Positions 14,729 through 23,198 are shown, counted from the first letter of the stretch. The stretch: DNA of 64,000 nucleotides from VAYN01 sp963702075 (GCA_963702075.1 OY969703.1:2675615-2739614); one strand, 5' to 3'. The notes: generated by a model not told the origin, from the letters alone. Numbers and translations are program-made.

Positions 14729-16573
14729 TTAACCGACCTCCTCCGCGTCGAACTCGCTCTTCAGCCGCTCCAGCAGCTCTTCCTCGTCGATCTCATCACT
14801 ACCGGGCGCCGGCGTGTCCGGCGGCGGTGCCTGTGCCTCCTCTTCCTCCGAAAGCACCACGAAGGTGGGCCGCAGGCCGACTCCGGTGACGGCCGCGAAG
14901 GCCGCTGCTAGGGTGTCCCGGCGCTCGGGGTTGTCGGCCTTCTTCTTGTTGAAGGTCATCGTGGCGGGGAAACCGACTTGCAGGGCGGCACCGTCGAAGC
15001 TGGTCGGGCGGGCGCCCTCGAAGGTGGCGGCGAGGGCCGGGGCGGTCTCGGCGAGCTTCTGCAGAACCGCGGGCCAGGCCTCCTGGATGTCGCTGAACGA
15101 CAGCTCGTCGGACGATGGCTCCTGGCCTGCGGGTCCTGACCCCGATTTGGTCCCACCACCACTCGCATTTGGCGAGTGGCGGTCCCCCAAATCGGCGCCA
15201 CCCGCAGGAGGCTCCGCAGCTGCAGACGGCTCGGGTTCGGGCGCCGGAGCAGCTTCGGCCTCGGGCTCAGGCGGAGGAGCTATTTCGGCCTCTTCCTCTT
15301 CGGCCGGAGGTGGGTCGTCAGCTGGGGCGGACTCTCCCGTGGGTGACGTCGTAGGGGGGACCGTCTCCTGCGTAGTTGCAGGAGACGGTGGGTCCCCTGC
15401 GGCGGCAGGACCCGCGGGCCTGGCGCTCCCGCTCTCCAGTCTTTCGATCCTCCTGAGCAAGCTGGCGGTATCCGGATCGAGATCAGGACGCGCGGCCTTG
15501 AGGAGGGCTATCTCGACGGCTAGGCGGGCGTCGTCGCCCTCTCTTACTGCGGTAAGAGCATCGGCTAGCTCGTCGATGGTGCGGATCAGGTTGGCTGGGT
15601 TGATCGCCTTCGCCTGGGCTTGCATGCGGGCGGTGTCGGTTGCCGTCACTACGAAGGTGGTTGGTACTTCGCCAGTGGTCTGGGTGATCAGGAGGTGGCG
15701 GAGGTGGGCGAGGAGGTCGCGGGCGAATTGGGAGGGGTCGCGGCCGGAGCGGGCCATCTTCTCGACCCCGAGCAGGACCCCCTTCGGATCCTCGGCGACG
15801 ACCGCGTCGACCGCGTCGAAGAGGAGCTCGGCATCGGCGGCGCCGAGCATCTCCAGCACGCTGGCGAGCTCGACGTGGTCGCCGCCGAAGGCGACCAGCT
15901 GGTCGAGGGTGCCGAGGGCGTCGCGAAAGCTGCCCTGGGCCGAGCGGGCGATCATCGCCACCGCCCCCTCGTCGGCCTCGATCGACTCCGCCGCGGCGAC
16001 CCGGTTCAGCACCTCGGAGATCTGCTCCAGCGAGGGCCGCTGGAAGTCGAAGCGCTGGCAGCGGTCGGCGATCGTCGCCATCACCTTGTGCGACTCGGTG
16101 GTGGCGAGGACGAAGACGGTGTTCGGCGGCGGCTCCTCGAGCGTCTTCAGGAAAGCGTTCCACGCCTCTTTGGTCAGCATGTGCGCCTCGTCGAGGATGT
16201 AGACCTTCCAGTGGCCGCCGGAGGGCGCGTAGGCGACGCGCTCGCGGAGGTCGCGGACGTCGTCGACCGAGCGGTTGGAGGCGGCGTCCATCTCGATCAC
16301 GTCCATCGAGGTGCCGGCGGCGATCGTCACGCAGGACTCGCATTCGCCGCAGGGGGTGACGGTCGGGCCGCCGCGCTCGCAGTTCAGCGAGCGGGCGAGG
16401 ATCTTCGCCATCGAGGTCTTGCCGGTGCCGCGCGAGCCGACGAAGAGGTAGGCGTGATGCACCTTGCCCTGCTCGACCGCGTTGCGCAGGGTGCGGACGA
16501 CGTGGGTCTGGCCGACGACCTCGTCGAAGGACCCGGGACGGTGGCGGCGATAGAGGGAAGTCGACTCGCTCAT
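14729..16573 (-). CDS. dnaX: DNA polymerase III subunits gamma/tau
   Basis: 614 residues from the ATG at 16571-16573 (MSESTSLYRRHRPGSFDEVV), the usual DnaX beginning; a longer frame would run through the intergenic palindrome at 16618-16669. The clamp-loader ATPase has Walker A GSRGTGKTS, a zinc module ending CGECESC and the SRC-equivalent region. Domain III follows, then a long Pro/Glu/Ala-rich linker and a C-terminal domain. The linker contains two in-frame inverted repeats (15126-15208 and 15356-15397). No slippery A-run for a programmed frameshift was seen, so mainly tau is expected. Confidence 0.96.
   Translation of the reverse strand: MSESTSLYRRHRPGSFDEVVGQTHVVRTLRNAVEQGKVHHAYLFVGSRGTGKTSMAKILARSLNCERGGPTVTPCGECESCVTIAAGTSMDVIEMDAASNRSVDDVRDLRERVAYAPSGGHWKVYILDEAHMLTKEAWNAFLKTLEEPPPNTVFVLATTESHKVMATIADRCQRFDFQRPSLEQISEVLNRVAAAESIEADEGAVAMIARSAQGSFRDALGTLDQLVAFGGDHVELASVLEMLGAADAELLFDAVDAVVAEDPKGVLLGVEKMARSGRDPSQFARDLLAHLRHLLITQTTGEVPTTFVVTATDTARMQAQAKAINPANLIRTIDELADALTAVREGDDARLAVEIALLKAARPDLDPDTASLLRRIERLESGSARPAGPAAAGDPPSPATTQETVPPTTSPTGESAPADDPPPAEEEEAEIAPPPEPEAEAAPAPEPEPSAAAEPPAGGADLGDRHSPNASGGGTKSGSGPAGQEPSSDELSFSDIQEAWPAVLQKLAETAPALAATFEGARPTSFDGAALQVGFPATMTFNKKKADNPERRDTLAAAFAAVTGVGLRPTFVVLSEEEEAQAPPPDTPAPGSDEIDEEELLERLKSEFDAEEVG
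15126..15208. repeat. Nested in-frame hairpin in the dnaX linker
   Basis: Three stacked stems separated by small internal loops: 15126-15134 with 15200-15208 (9 bp), 15142-15150 with 15187-15195 (9 bp), and an inner stem of 12 positions with one mismatch around ATTTG. The frame of dnaX stays open throughout. It is one of several structured inverted repeats inside genes of this window. Confidence 0.7.
15356..15397. repeat. Second in-frame hairpin in the dnaX linker
   Basis: An 11-bp perfect stem (15361-15371 with 15378-15388, loop GTAGTT) continues, after a four-base bulge, with five more pairs (15356-15360 with 15393-15397). It lies in the same low-complexity linker as the element at 15126-15208. 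Confidence 0.65.
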
Positions 16574-16617
16574 CAGGTGCTTGGCCAGTGTATCCAGGGG
16601 CAACGGGCGCTCCTCTC

Positions 16618-16669
16618 GGGGGTGACTGAGTTTTCCCGACATATATGTGGGGGGAACTCAGTCACCCCC
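16618..16669. repeat. 15-bp inverted repeat in the dnaX/glycosyltransferase divergent region
   Basis: Arms 16618-16632 and 16655-16669 are perfect inverted copies and the stem can extend inward by wobble pairs to an AT-rich centre (ACATATATGT). It sits between divergent dnaX (start 16573) and the membrane protein gene (start near 16679), an odd place for a terminator. It may be a shared operator or another member of the palindromic family. Confidence 0.65.
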
Positions 16670-16678
16670 TCCGATACC

Positions 16679-18205
16679 GTGCCGCGCGTGCCGAAGGGGG
16701 TCCGCAACTGGCTGACGCCCGCCGCCTGGGTCGCCGCGGTGAGCGCCGCGCTGCTGCTCCTCTTCCCGTACGGCTTCCCCAACTACGACACGATCTATGC
16801 GCTGGTCTGGGGGCGGGAACTGGCCCACGGTGCCAGCCCCGACTACGGCGCGGCGCTGCCGCCGACGCCGCACCCGCTGGCCGACCTGCTGGGCCTGGTC
16901 ACGACGCCGATCGGCGACGGCGCGATCACAGTAACGATGATCGTCGCCTACGTCTCCCTCGCCCTCTGCGGCTACCTCGTCTACCGCCTCGGCACGATCT
17001 GGTTCGACCGCTGGATCGGCATCGCCGCCGCGGCCATAGTCCTGACCCGAGCCCCCTTCCTCTCCAACGGCCTCCGCGCCTACGTAGACCTCCCCTACAT
17101 CGCCCTCTGCCTGGGAGCCCTGACCATCGAGGCCAAGCGCCCCCGCGCCAGCTGGCCCGTCCTAACTCTTCTAGCCCTAGCCGGCCTACTCCGCCCCGAG
17201 GCCTGGGGCTTCTCAATCGCATACCTGATCTACCTTTCGTTCGACTGGGACAAGCTCCGACGATCTCGAGGCGAGAATGCATCCCTTGAGCGGGCGGATA
17301 CTCAAAAAGCCGGCCTAACTAGGTCGGCTTTTGTCCGAGCAAGGGATGCATTCTCGCCCCCTCCACTGACGTTGGTGCTGCTTGCATTGGCGGCCCCGAT
17401 CTTGTGGGTCCTGTTCGACGCGATCACCACCGGCGAACCGCTCTACTCGCTCACCGGCACCCAGGCGACGGTGGAAACTTTGGACCGTCGCACCGGCCCG
17501 GTAGACGTAGTCATCTACGGTCCCCGCGCCCTCGGCGAAGTGCTGCAGTGGCCCGGCATGGTCGGCGCCTTCGGCGGCGTGGTCCTCGGGTTCCTCTACC
17601 TACGCCGCCGCTCCATCCTCGGCATCGCCGCCGCCCTTCTTGCCCTGCTCGCCTTCGCTTTCCTCGGCGCCGCCGGACTGGCGATCATCGCCCGCTACAC
17701 GATGCTCGCGGCGGCGATCCTCGCGATCTTCGTCGCCGTCGCGCTGCTCGGCTGGCGCCTGCTCGAGCCCGGCCATCCCGCCCGCCGCCCCTGGCAGGTC
17801 TTCGCCGCGGTCGTCGCGCTGATGTTCGTCCTCTGGCTGCCGAACCAATGGGACCTCGACTCCCGCGTCGACTCCGACCTCACCAACCAGGGGCGAATCG
17901 AGAACGACCTCACCGACCTGGTCGACGCCGGGGCCTTCGACCCGCTCTGCGGCAAGGTCGCCGTCCCCAACCACCGCGCCGTCCCCCGCCTCGCCTTCGG
18001 CCTCGACGTCAAGCCGACGCAGATCATCAGCGCCAGCGAGGAACCCGTTGCTCCCCGCGGCTACTTCGTCGCTCCCGCCAGCCCCTTCGTCATCCACAAC
18101 TTCATCCTCGACCCCAACGACCCGACCCGCATCTCCTCGAAAGCGCCAAACGGGTTCAGCGAAGTCGCCCGCAACGAGAGCTGGCGCGTCTACCGGCGCT
18201 GTTAG
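16679..18205 (+). CDS. Polytopic membrane protein, glycosyltransferase-39/DUF2029-like
   Basis: About 508 residues with 10 or so predicted helices and an early extracytoplasmic loop of the kind seen in lipid-linked-sugar transferases (NYDTIYALVWGRELAHG). The C-terminal 110 residues are soluble. I infer a GT-C type mannosyl/arabinosyl-transferase-like protein; no catalytic motif is certain. The GTG at 16679 is the first start after the intergenic palindrome; a GTG at 16688 is possible and neither has a good ribosome site. Residues around 198-227 are encoded by an in-frame hairpin (17270-17358). The stop overlaps the convergent budA stop (TTAG). Confidence 0.7.
   Translation: MPRVPKGVRNWLTPAAWVAAVSAALLLLFPYGFPNYDTIYALVWGRELAHGASPDYGAALPPTPHPLADLLGLVTTPIGDGAITVTMIVAYVSLALCGYLVYRLGTIWFDRWIGIAAAAIVLTRAPFLSNGLRAYVDLPYIALCLGALTIEAKRPRASWPVLTLLALAGLLRPEAWGFSIAYLIYLSFDWDKLRRSRGENASLERADTQKAGLTRSAFVRARDAFSPPPLTLVLLALAAPILWVLFDAITTGEPLYSLTGTQATVETLDRRTGPVDVVIYGPRALGEVLQWPGMVGAFGGVVLGFLYLRRRSILGIAAALLALLAFAFLGAAGLAIIARYTMLAAAILAIFVAVALLGWRLLEPGHPARRPWQVFAAVVALMFVLWLPNQWDLDSRVDSDLTNQGRIENDLTDLVDAGAFDPLCGKVAVPNHRAVPRLAFGLDVKPTQIISASEEPVAPRGYFVAPASPFVIHNFILDPNDPTRISSKAPNGFSEVARNESWRVYRRC
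17270..17358. repeat. In-frame palindromic element with nested stems
   Basis: Outer arms 17270-17288 and 17340-17358 are perfect 19-bp inverted copies. Inside, 17305-17316 pairs with 17321-17332 (11 of 12) around AACT, resembling a rho-independent terminator. The inner part has ACTCAA on the left and CTAGG in the centre, as in the element at 43718-43805. The reading frame continues through it, in a cytoplasmic loop between membrane helices. Confidence 0.8.
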
Positions 18206-19023
18206 CCGCGCTCCACGAGCTCGACCGCGGCATGGGTCTGGGCCGCCAGCACTGGGTCCTCGAGGTCGACCCGCGGCGGCAGCTCGACGTGGAGGTCGTT
18301 CGAGGGGTCCAGCCGAGCGCGCAGCCCGTGCGAGCGGGAGTCGAGGACGTGGCCGCCGCGGCTGCGGTCGGCGCTGATGAAGTGCAGGTGGTAACCAGCG
18401 ACCTCGAGCCCCTCGACGTAGGCGGGGAAACGGAAGCCCAGCATCGTCCCCTCGACCTCGTGCAGCTCGAAGACGTGCTGGTCGGCGACTACCTCGGTCA
18501 AGGGTCGGTACGGCGGCTCCTGCCGCGGAACCGAGCGGGCGCGGACGAGGCCGAAGCGGCCGTCGAGGCGGATCGCGCAGGAGGAGGCGCCGGCCGGTAC
18601 CAGCTCATCGAGGCGCGCGAGCAGCTCTTCGTGCGATAGCTCCTGGTCCGTCAGCTGCTCGTCTACGGCCGCTTCGAAGCTGGTGACGACGGCGAACGGC
18701 GTCCGCTCCTCCGGCTCGACCGGGGTGACGTTGCCGTCGACGTCGGCACGGAAGAACCCGCCGTCGATCGCGATCATCTCGCCGTCGAGGTGGTTGAGCG
18801 TCCCCAGCCCGAGGTCGCCGTGCTCGGCCAACTCGGCGAAGCTGAGGTCGCCCTCGAAACCGCCGTCGAGCAGCGCCCCGATCGTCGACGCCTGGAAGAG
18901 GACGTGCGGCTCGCGCTCCTCATGCAGGTCGGCGTGACGCATCGACTCCACGTGCAGCGACCGGATCCAGCGCTCGTCGAGCATCGGCACGGAGTCTTTC
19001 AGCCACGCCCGGCCGACCGTCAC
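18202..19023 (-). CDS. budA: Alpha-acetolactate decarboxylase
   Basis: 273 residues. The family blocks LFQASTIGALLDGGFEGDL, HGDLGLGTLNHLDGEMIA and GYHLHFISADRSRGGHVLD are present; the last supplies the three zinc-binding histidines. It converts acetolactate to acetoin, draining branched-chain precursor or pyruvate into a neutral product. No acetolactate synthase lies next to it. The frame opens with GTG at 19023; an ATG 13 codons in (18984) is the alternative. Convergent with the membrane protein gene, with overlapping stops. Confidence 0.93.
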   Translation of the reverse strand: MTVGRAWLKDSVPMLDERWIRSLHVESMRHADLHEEREPHVLFQASTIGALLDGGFEGDLSFAELAEHGDLGLGTLNHLDGEMIAIDGGFFRADVDGNVTPVEPEERTPFAVVTSFEAAVDEQLTDQELSHEELLARLDELVPAGASSCAIRLDGRFGLVRARSVPRQEPPYRPLTEVVADQHVFELHEVEGTMLGFRFPAYVEGLEVAGYHLHFISADRSRGGHVLDSRSHGLRARLDPSNDLHVELPPRVDLEDPVLAAQTHAAVELVERG

Positions 19024-19041
19024 TGAACAAAAGGTGCGGTC

Positions 19042-19950
19042 ATGAAACCATCGGGGGTGATGGCGGCAATCGAGCTAAGAGACGTGGTCAAGACCTTCGG
19101 GCCGATTACGGCCGTCGACGGCCTGGACCTCGAGGTGCCGGAAGGCATCTGCCTCGGCCTGCTCGGCCCAAACGGCGCCGGCAAGTCGACGACGATGCGG
19201 CTGCTGACCGGGCAGGCAATCGCCGACTCCGGCGAGTTGCGCGTGCTCGGGCACGAGCTGCCGGCCGAAGCGAAGACGGCGCGAGGGCAGATGGGCGTCG
19301 TGCCCCAGCTCGACAACCTCGACGTCGACGTCACCGTCGAGGACAACCTGGCGATCTTCGCCCGCCTCTACCGGGTGCCGGACGTCGGCAAGGCGGTTGA
19401 CAAAGCGCTTGACATCGCCCGCCTGCGCGAGCGCCGCCGCGACGCCGTCGACGAGCTCTCCGGCGGGATGCGGCGGCGCCTGCTACTCGCCCGCGGCCTC
19501 GTCCACGAGCCGCGCCTGATCCTCCTCGATGAGCCGACCGTCGGCCTCGACCCGCAGATCCGCACCGAGCTGTGGACGCTGATCGGCGAGCTGAAAGCCC
19601 GCGGGACGACGATCCTGATGTCGACCCACTACATCGAGGAGGCCGAGCGCCTGGCCGACGAGGTGGCGGTGATGCACCAGGGCAAGATCATCAGCCGCGG
19701 TCGCCCGGTCGAGCTGATCACCGAGCACGCGGGCCGGCAGACGGCGGAGGTCTACGGGCCGCCCCAACGGCTGGCGGAGACGCGCGCCGAAGCCGAAGCG
19801 CAGGGGCTGGCGGTGCGGCCGGCCGGTCCGGCGATCGCGATCGTCGGCTCCGAGCGGGCGGAGAACGGGGCGATCCCCGACGACGCGGTCACCCGGGCGG
19901 CGACGCTCGAGGACGTCTTCGTCCTGCTGACCGGCGAGGAGGCGGAGTAG
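19042..19950 (+). CDS. ABC transporter ATP-binding protein, NodI/DrrA type
   Basis: 302 residues. Walker A GPNGAGKST, signature LSGGMRRRLLLARGL and Walker B LILLDEPTVGLDP, followed by the H-loop MSTHYIEEAERLADEV, place it in the drug/polysaccharide exporter group. The C-terminal 80 residues form the usual regulatory extension. Start at the ATG behind AAAAGGTG (19042); a second ATG six codons later also has a purine-rich leader. The permease gene follows 41 bases on. Confidence 0.95.
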   Translation: MKPSGVMAAIELRDVVKTFGPITAVDGLDLEVPEGICLGLLGPNGAGKSTTMRLLTGQAIADSGELRVLGHELPAEAKTARGQMGVVPQLDNLDVDVTVEDNLAIFARLYRVPDVGKAVDKALDIARLRERRRDAVDELSGGMRRRLLLARGLVHEPRLILLDEPTVGLDPQIRTELWTLIGELKARGTTILMSTHYIEEAERLADEVAVMHQGKIISRGRPVELITEHAGRQTAEVYGPPQRLAETRAEAEAQGLAVRPAGPAIAIVGSERAENGAIPDDAVTRAATLEDVFVLLTGEEAE

Positions 19951-19951
19951 T

Positions 19952-19986
19952 TGTTCCTTATGCCGGCACAACGGGCAAAAGGCACA
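19952..19986. repeat. Imperfect hairpin between the ABC ATPase and permease genes
   Basis: TGTTCCTT (19952-19959) pairs with AAGGCACA (19979-19986) with one mismatch, and an inner TGCC/GGCA stem closes on a 9-base loop. It may adjust the relative expression of ATPase and permease. It resembles the stem at 41227-41271, which could be chance. Confidence 0.35.
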
Positions 19987-19991
19987 GGCAA

Positions 19992-20786
19992 ATGAACGCC
20001 GCCGCCGAGCCCCGCCGGATGCGACGCCTGGAACCGACGGCAATCGCCGGGATCATGAGCCGCGAGGTCGCCAACTTCCGCACCTACTGGAAGGGGACGA
20101 CCTTCTCCAGCGTGATGGAACCGCTGGTCTACCTGCTCGCCTTCGGCCTCGGCCTCAGCGCCACCCTGGTCGACGAAGTCAACGGCGTCCCCTACATCCA
20201 GTTCGTCGGCACCGGGATGGTGGCGACGGCGGTGATCTTCTCCTCCGCCCTGCCGGCGATGTTCGGCACCTTCGTCAAGCACCGGTTCCAGAACACCTAC
20301 GACGCGATCCTCGCCGCCCCGGTCGACGTCGAGGAGCTGGTCAGCGCCGAGATGCTCTGGATCGGGATCCGCTCCGGTACCTACGGCTGCGTGCCGCTGC
20401 TGGTGACGATCGCCTTCGGCCTCGACCCGGCGCCGGGCATGCTGCTGACGCCGCTCTTCTGCTTCGTCACCGCCCTCGGCTTCGCCGGCTTCGGGGTGGC
20501 GATGGCGGCGACCGTGGCCAAGATCGACCAGTTCAACTACGTCACCGCGCTCTGCATCACGCCCTTGTTTTTGGTCGCCGGCACCTTCTTCCCGATCGAA
20601 GGGCTCCCGCACGGGTTCCAGATCATCGCCCAGGTCAACCCCCTGCACCAGCTTGTCGAACTCGTCCGCGGCGGCGCCTTCGGCTTCGAATGGGCCGACA
20701 TCGCCCGCTTCGCCTTCCTCGTCGCCTTCGCCCTCCTCACCTGGCGGGTGGCGATCCACCAGATGCGCAAGCGGCTGATCGACTAG
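19992..20786 (+). CDS. ABC-2 type permease, NodJ/DrrB type
   Basis: 264 residues with six predicted helices. The conserved ABC-2 features are the amphipathic start (GIMSREVANFRTYWKG), the loop after helix 2 (VKHRFQNTYDAILAAPVDVEELV) and the exporter block LFLVAGTFFPIEGLP near the C-terminal third. It forms an exporter with the preceding ATPase; the substrate is unknown. The gene ends 20 bases before the 3' end of the SRP RNA, which is on the other strand. Confidence 0.92.
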   Translation: MNAAAEPRRMRRLEPTAIAGIMSREVANFRTYWKGTTFSSVMEPLVYLLAFGLGLSATLVDEVNGVPYIQFVGTGMVATAVIFSSALPAMFGTFVKHRFQNTYDAILAAPVDVEELVSAEMLWIGIRSGTYGCVPLLVTIAFGLDPAPGMLLTPLFCFVTALGFAGFGVAMAATVAKIDQFNYVTALCITPLFLVAGTFFPIEGLPHGFQIIAQVNPLHQLVELVRGGAFGFEWADIARFAFLVAFALLTWRVAIHQMRKRLID

Positions 20787-20805
20787 CCGCTTGCGCTGAA
20801 GTTAT

Positions 20806-21076
20806 GGACCGTGCGCCCGTCCTCTGAAACGAGGTCACCGGGCGTGTCCGTAGCTTGAGGCTCAAGTCGGGCTCTCCTGCGGCACCCGCGGCATCCGCTT
20901 AAGGCTGCTTCCTTCCGGACCTGACCTGATTCGCGTGCCCACGTCGCGCAGGACCCGGCCGTCATCGCCGCCACCACGGCACTGACCCCGACGGCCAGTT
21001 CCTCGGAACGGTAGTCGGCCCCGCTAAGCGGATTTCGGGTGACAGGGCACCGCTGATTCCCCACCTAGCACGGTCC
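20806..21076 (-). ncRNA. ffs: Large bacterial signal recognition particle RNA (with Alu domain)
   Basis: The conserved SRP domain reads GGTCAGGTCCGGAAGGAAGC on the minus strand near 20904-20927. The 5' part has the Alu-domain pattern GTGCTAGGTGGGG and GCGGTGCCCTGTCACCCG. The termini close with a 9-bp helix: 21068-21076 pairs with 20806-20814. Total length is about 271 bases, the long Alu-containing type rather than the short 4.5S form. It directs ribosomes making membrane proteins to the translocon with Ffh. Exact ends may differ by a few bases. Confidence 0.95.
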
Positions 21077-21105
21077 ACTGGTGATCCTACCCGCCCCGGC
21101 TTAGG

Positions 21106-22380
21106 ATGACGCCCTTGACCTCCCTGCCCGTCGCCGCGACCACCGTTGACAGCGGCTCCTTCTTCGCGATCGTCGTCGTCGCCGCCCTCGCCGCGATCAC
21201 CGTCGCCGTCGCCCCCAAACGCTTCGCCCCGCCGGTGGTGGTGCTGGAGCTCTTCCTCGGGATCCTGATCGGCCCCGAAGTCCTGGGCCTCGCCCACTCC
21301 GGCGACTTCATCGAATTCTTCTCCAACCTCGGCCTGGGGATGCTCTTCTTCTTCGCCGGCTACGAGATCGACTTCCAGCGGATCAAAGGCAGGCCGATGG
21401 AGCTCGGTGCCCTCGGCTGGCTGCTGTCGATCCTTCTCGCCTACGGGATCGGCGGCGCGCTGGCGGCCGGCGGGGTGGTGGTCTCCTTCCTCTACACCGG
21501 CTCTGCGATGGCGACGACGGCGATCGGGACCCTGATCCCGATCCTGCGCGACAACGGCGAGCTGAAGACCCGCTTCGGCACCTATCTGCTGGCGGCCGGC
21601 GGGGCCGGGGAGTTCGGTCCGATCCTCTTGGTCACGCTGGTTCTCTCGACCACCAACCCGCTCCACGAGTCGGTGATCCTGCTCGCCTTCGTCGCCCTCG
21701 CCCTCGCCCTCGCCCTGGTCTCGGTCCGCTATGCCTGGCGCGGCTGGCCGGCACTGGAACGGACCTTCGAGGCGAGCAGCCAGCTGGCGGTGAGGGTGAC
21801 CGTGGTCCTCGTCTTCGGCCTGGTGCTGCTGGCCAGCAACCTCGGCCTCGACGTCCTCCTCGGCGGCTTCGTCGCCGGGATGATCACGCGGTTGGCGCTG
21901 AAGGGCCACGAGCTGGCGATCTTCGAGTCGAAGCTGACCGCGGTCGGCTTCGGCTTCTTCGTTCCCTTCTTCTTCGTCACCAGCGGAATCGAGTTCGACC
22001 TCGCCGCGCTGGGCTCGGCAGCCGCGCTAGGCAAGCTGCTGCTGTTCTTCGTCCTCTTCCTCATCGTCCGCGGCGTCCCGGCGCTGCTGCTCTACCGCAG
22101 GGTCCTCGGCCTCCGCGACCGCGCCGCCCTCGCCTTCTACTGCGCCACCGAGCTTCCCCTCGTGGTGGCGATCACGACGATCGCGATCGAGGACGGGCAC
22201 ATGCGGCCGTCAACCGCCGCCGGCCTGGTCGGCGCCGCGATGCTCTCGACCCTCATCTACCCCTTCGTCGCGATGGCTCTGCGCAAGGACGCGCTGGAGG
22301 GAGAAGCCGAGCAACCGGAGCCGACCGGCCCGTTCCCGGAGGGAGAGGGACCGATCCCCCAGCCCGGCCTCGTCGCCTAG
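21106..22380 (+). CDS. CPA2-type cation:proton antiporter (KefB/NapA-like)
   Basis: 424 residues with 11-13 predicted helices. CPA2 features include LELFLGILIGPEVLGL, a GAGEFGPILLV block in the middle and FFVTSGIEFDL in the second half. No C-terminal TrkA-N domain is present; the tail is a short Pro/Glu-rich stretch. It probably exchanges Na+ or K+ for protons. No clear ribosome site precedes the ATG, only TTAGG directly before it. The tRNA-Val gene follows 33 bases after the stop. Confidence 0.9.
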   Translation: MTPLTSLPVAATTVDSGSFFAIVVVAALAAITVAVAPKRFAPPVVVLELFLGILIGPEVLGLAHSGDFIEFFSNLGLGMLFFFAGYEIDFQRIKGRPMELGALGWLLSILLAYGIGGALAAGGVVVSFLYTGSAMATTAIGTLIPILRDNGELKTRFGTYLLAAGGAGEFGPILLVTLVLSTTNPLHESVILLAFVALALALALVSVRYAWRGWPALERTFEASSQLAVRVTVVLVFGLVLLASNLGLDVLLGGFVAGMITRLALKGHELAIFESKLTAVGFGFFVPFFFVTSGIEFDLAALGSAAALGKLLLFFVLFLIVRGVPALLLYRRVLGLRDRAALAFYCATELPLVVAITTIAIEDGHMRPSTAAGLVGAAMLSTLIYPFVAMALRKDALEGEAEQPEPTGPFPEGEGPIPQPGLVA

Positions 22381-22413
22381 CCGCAGGCCGCCCGTCGTAC
22401 AATCCCGGCACCC

Positions 22414-22485
22414 GGGCGCGTAGCTCAGTGGGAGAGCGCTCGCTTCACACGCGAGAGGTCGCTGGTTCGAAACCAGCCGTGCCCA
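22414..22485 (+). tRNA. tRNA-Val (anticodon CAC)
   Basis: The cloverleaf folds fully: acceptor GGGCGCG/CGTGCCC (one G-U), D-arm GCTC/GAGC, anticodon stem CTCGC/GCGAG with loop TTCACAC, and T-arm GCTGG-TTCGAAA-CCAGC, with discriminator A. CCA is not encoded. Anticodon CAC reads GUG. Confidence 0.96.
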
Positions 22486-22524
22486 TCCCCTCTCTGATCA
22501 CGCTGCCGATCTGGGAGGCCGAAC

Positions 22525-23190
22525 ATGGCGACCTCGAAGGAGATATTCACGTGGCTCAACCTGCCTGTCGACCAGCGGGATACGAGCTACAGCAAAGAGG
22601 CAACCGCGTACCTTCTCGACGTCTGGAGCGAAGTGCGCAATCGGATCGGCGCAGGACGATTCGATCCCGTCCTCGAAGAGGCACGCGCTGGCAAATTTGG
22701 AAGGCGGGCGGCGGGCGGCTGGACCCAAACCAACGGCAACCACGAAGGTGACCTCGTCAACCTCACGCTGGAGGTAGAAGCCGAGGAGCTTTCACTCAAT
22801 CTGGTGGGCTGGTTCGATCCCCAGCTCGAAAAGGTAGAACGCTGGTTTCGAACTCGAAAAGCGAGGGAGGTACTGCGAACGCTGGAGGGCTGGGACCTGC
22901 TCATCTTCGTCCGGCAAGCTCACATAGGTCCGAGCGGAAAGGCGACCTTCCAAGGTGCGCCAGGAGAACTTCGCGAGCGCTTTCCGATCGCTGGAACCGC
23001 GCCTTCCAACGTCGTCATCACGCTCGACGGCATGCGTCCGAGACTCGACCCCACTACCGAAAGACCGGCACTTCACATCAGGCGAGGCTGGCGCCGCGGG
23101 GAGGTCGAAGCAATGTCCGATGTCGCCGAAGCAGTTGCGCCCGAAGTGGAGCGCTGGCTGAACCCATTGCAAGAAATCCGATTGGCCTAG
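22525..23190 (+). CDS. Hypothetical protein, 221 aa
   Basis: Starts behind a good ribosome site (GGGAGG). No signal peptide or membrane helix is visible. The protein is mixed alpha/beta with Trp-rich patches (GWFDPQLEKVERWFRTRK, GWDLLIFVRQ). No family is recognised. Base composition is lower in GC than its neighbours, and it lies directly downstream of a tRNA gene, the usual place for integrated DNA, but no integrase or attachment repeat was seen. It may be co-transcribed with the SRPBCC gene eight bases downstream. Confidence 0.75.
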   Translation: MATSKEIFTWLNLPVDQRDTSYSKEATAYLLDVWSEVRNRIGAGRFDPVLEEARAGKFGRRAAGGWTQTNGNHEGDLVNLTLEVEAEELSLNLVGWFDPQLEKVERWFRTRKAREVLRTLEGWDLLIFVRQAHIGPSGKATFQGAPGELRERFPIAGTAPSNVVITLDGMRPRLDPTTERPALHIRRGWRRGEVEAMSDVAEAVAPEVERWLNPLQEIRLA

Positions 23191-23198
23191 CGGCTCGC

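Noticed and set aside
15620..16678. Upstream extension of the membrane protein frame across dnaX
   Set aside because: The frame is open but antisense to dnaX; the protein start is set to the first GTG after the intergenic palindrome.
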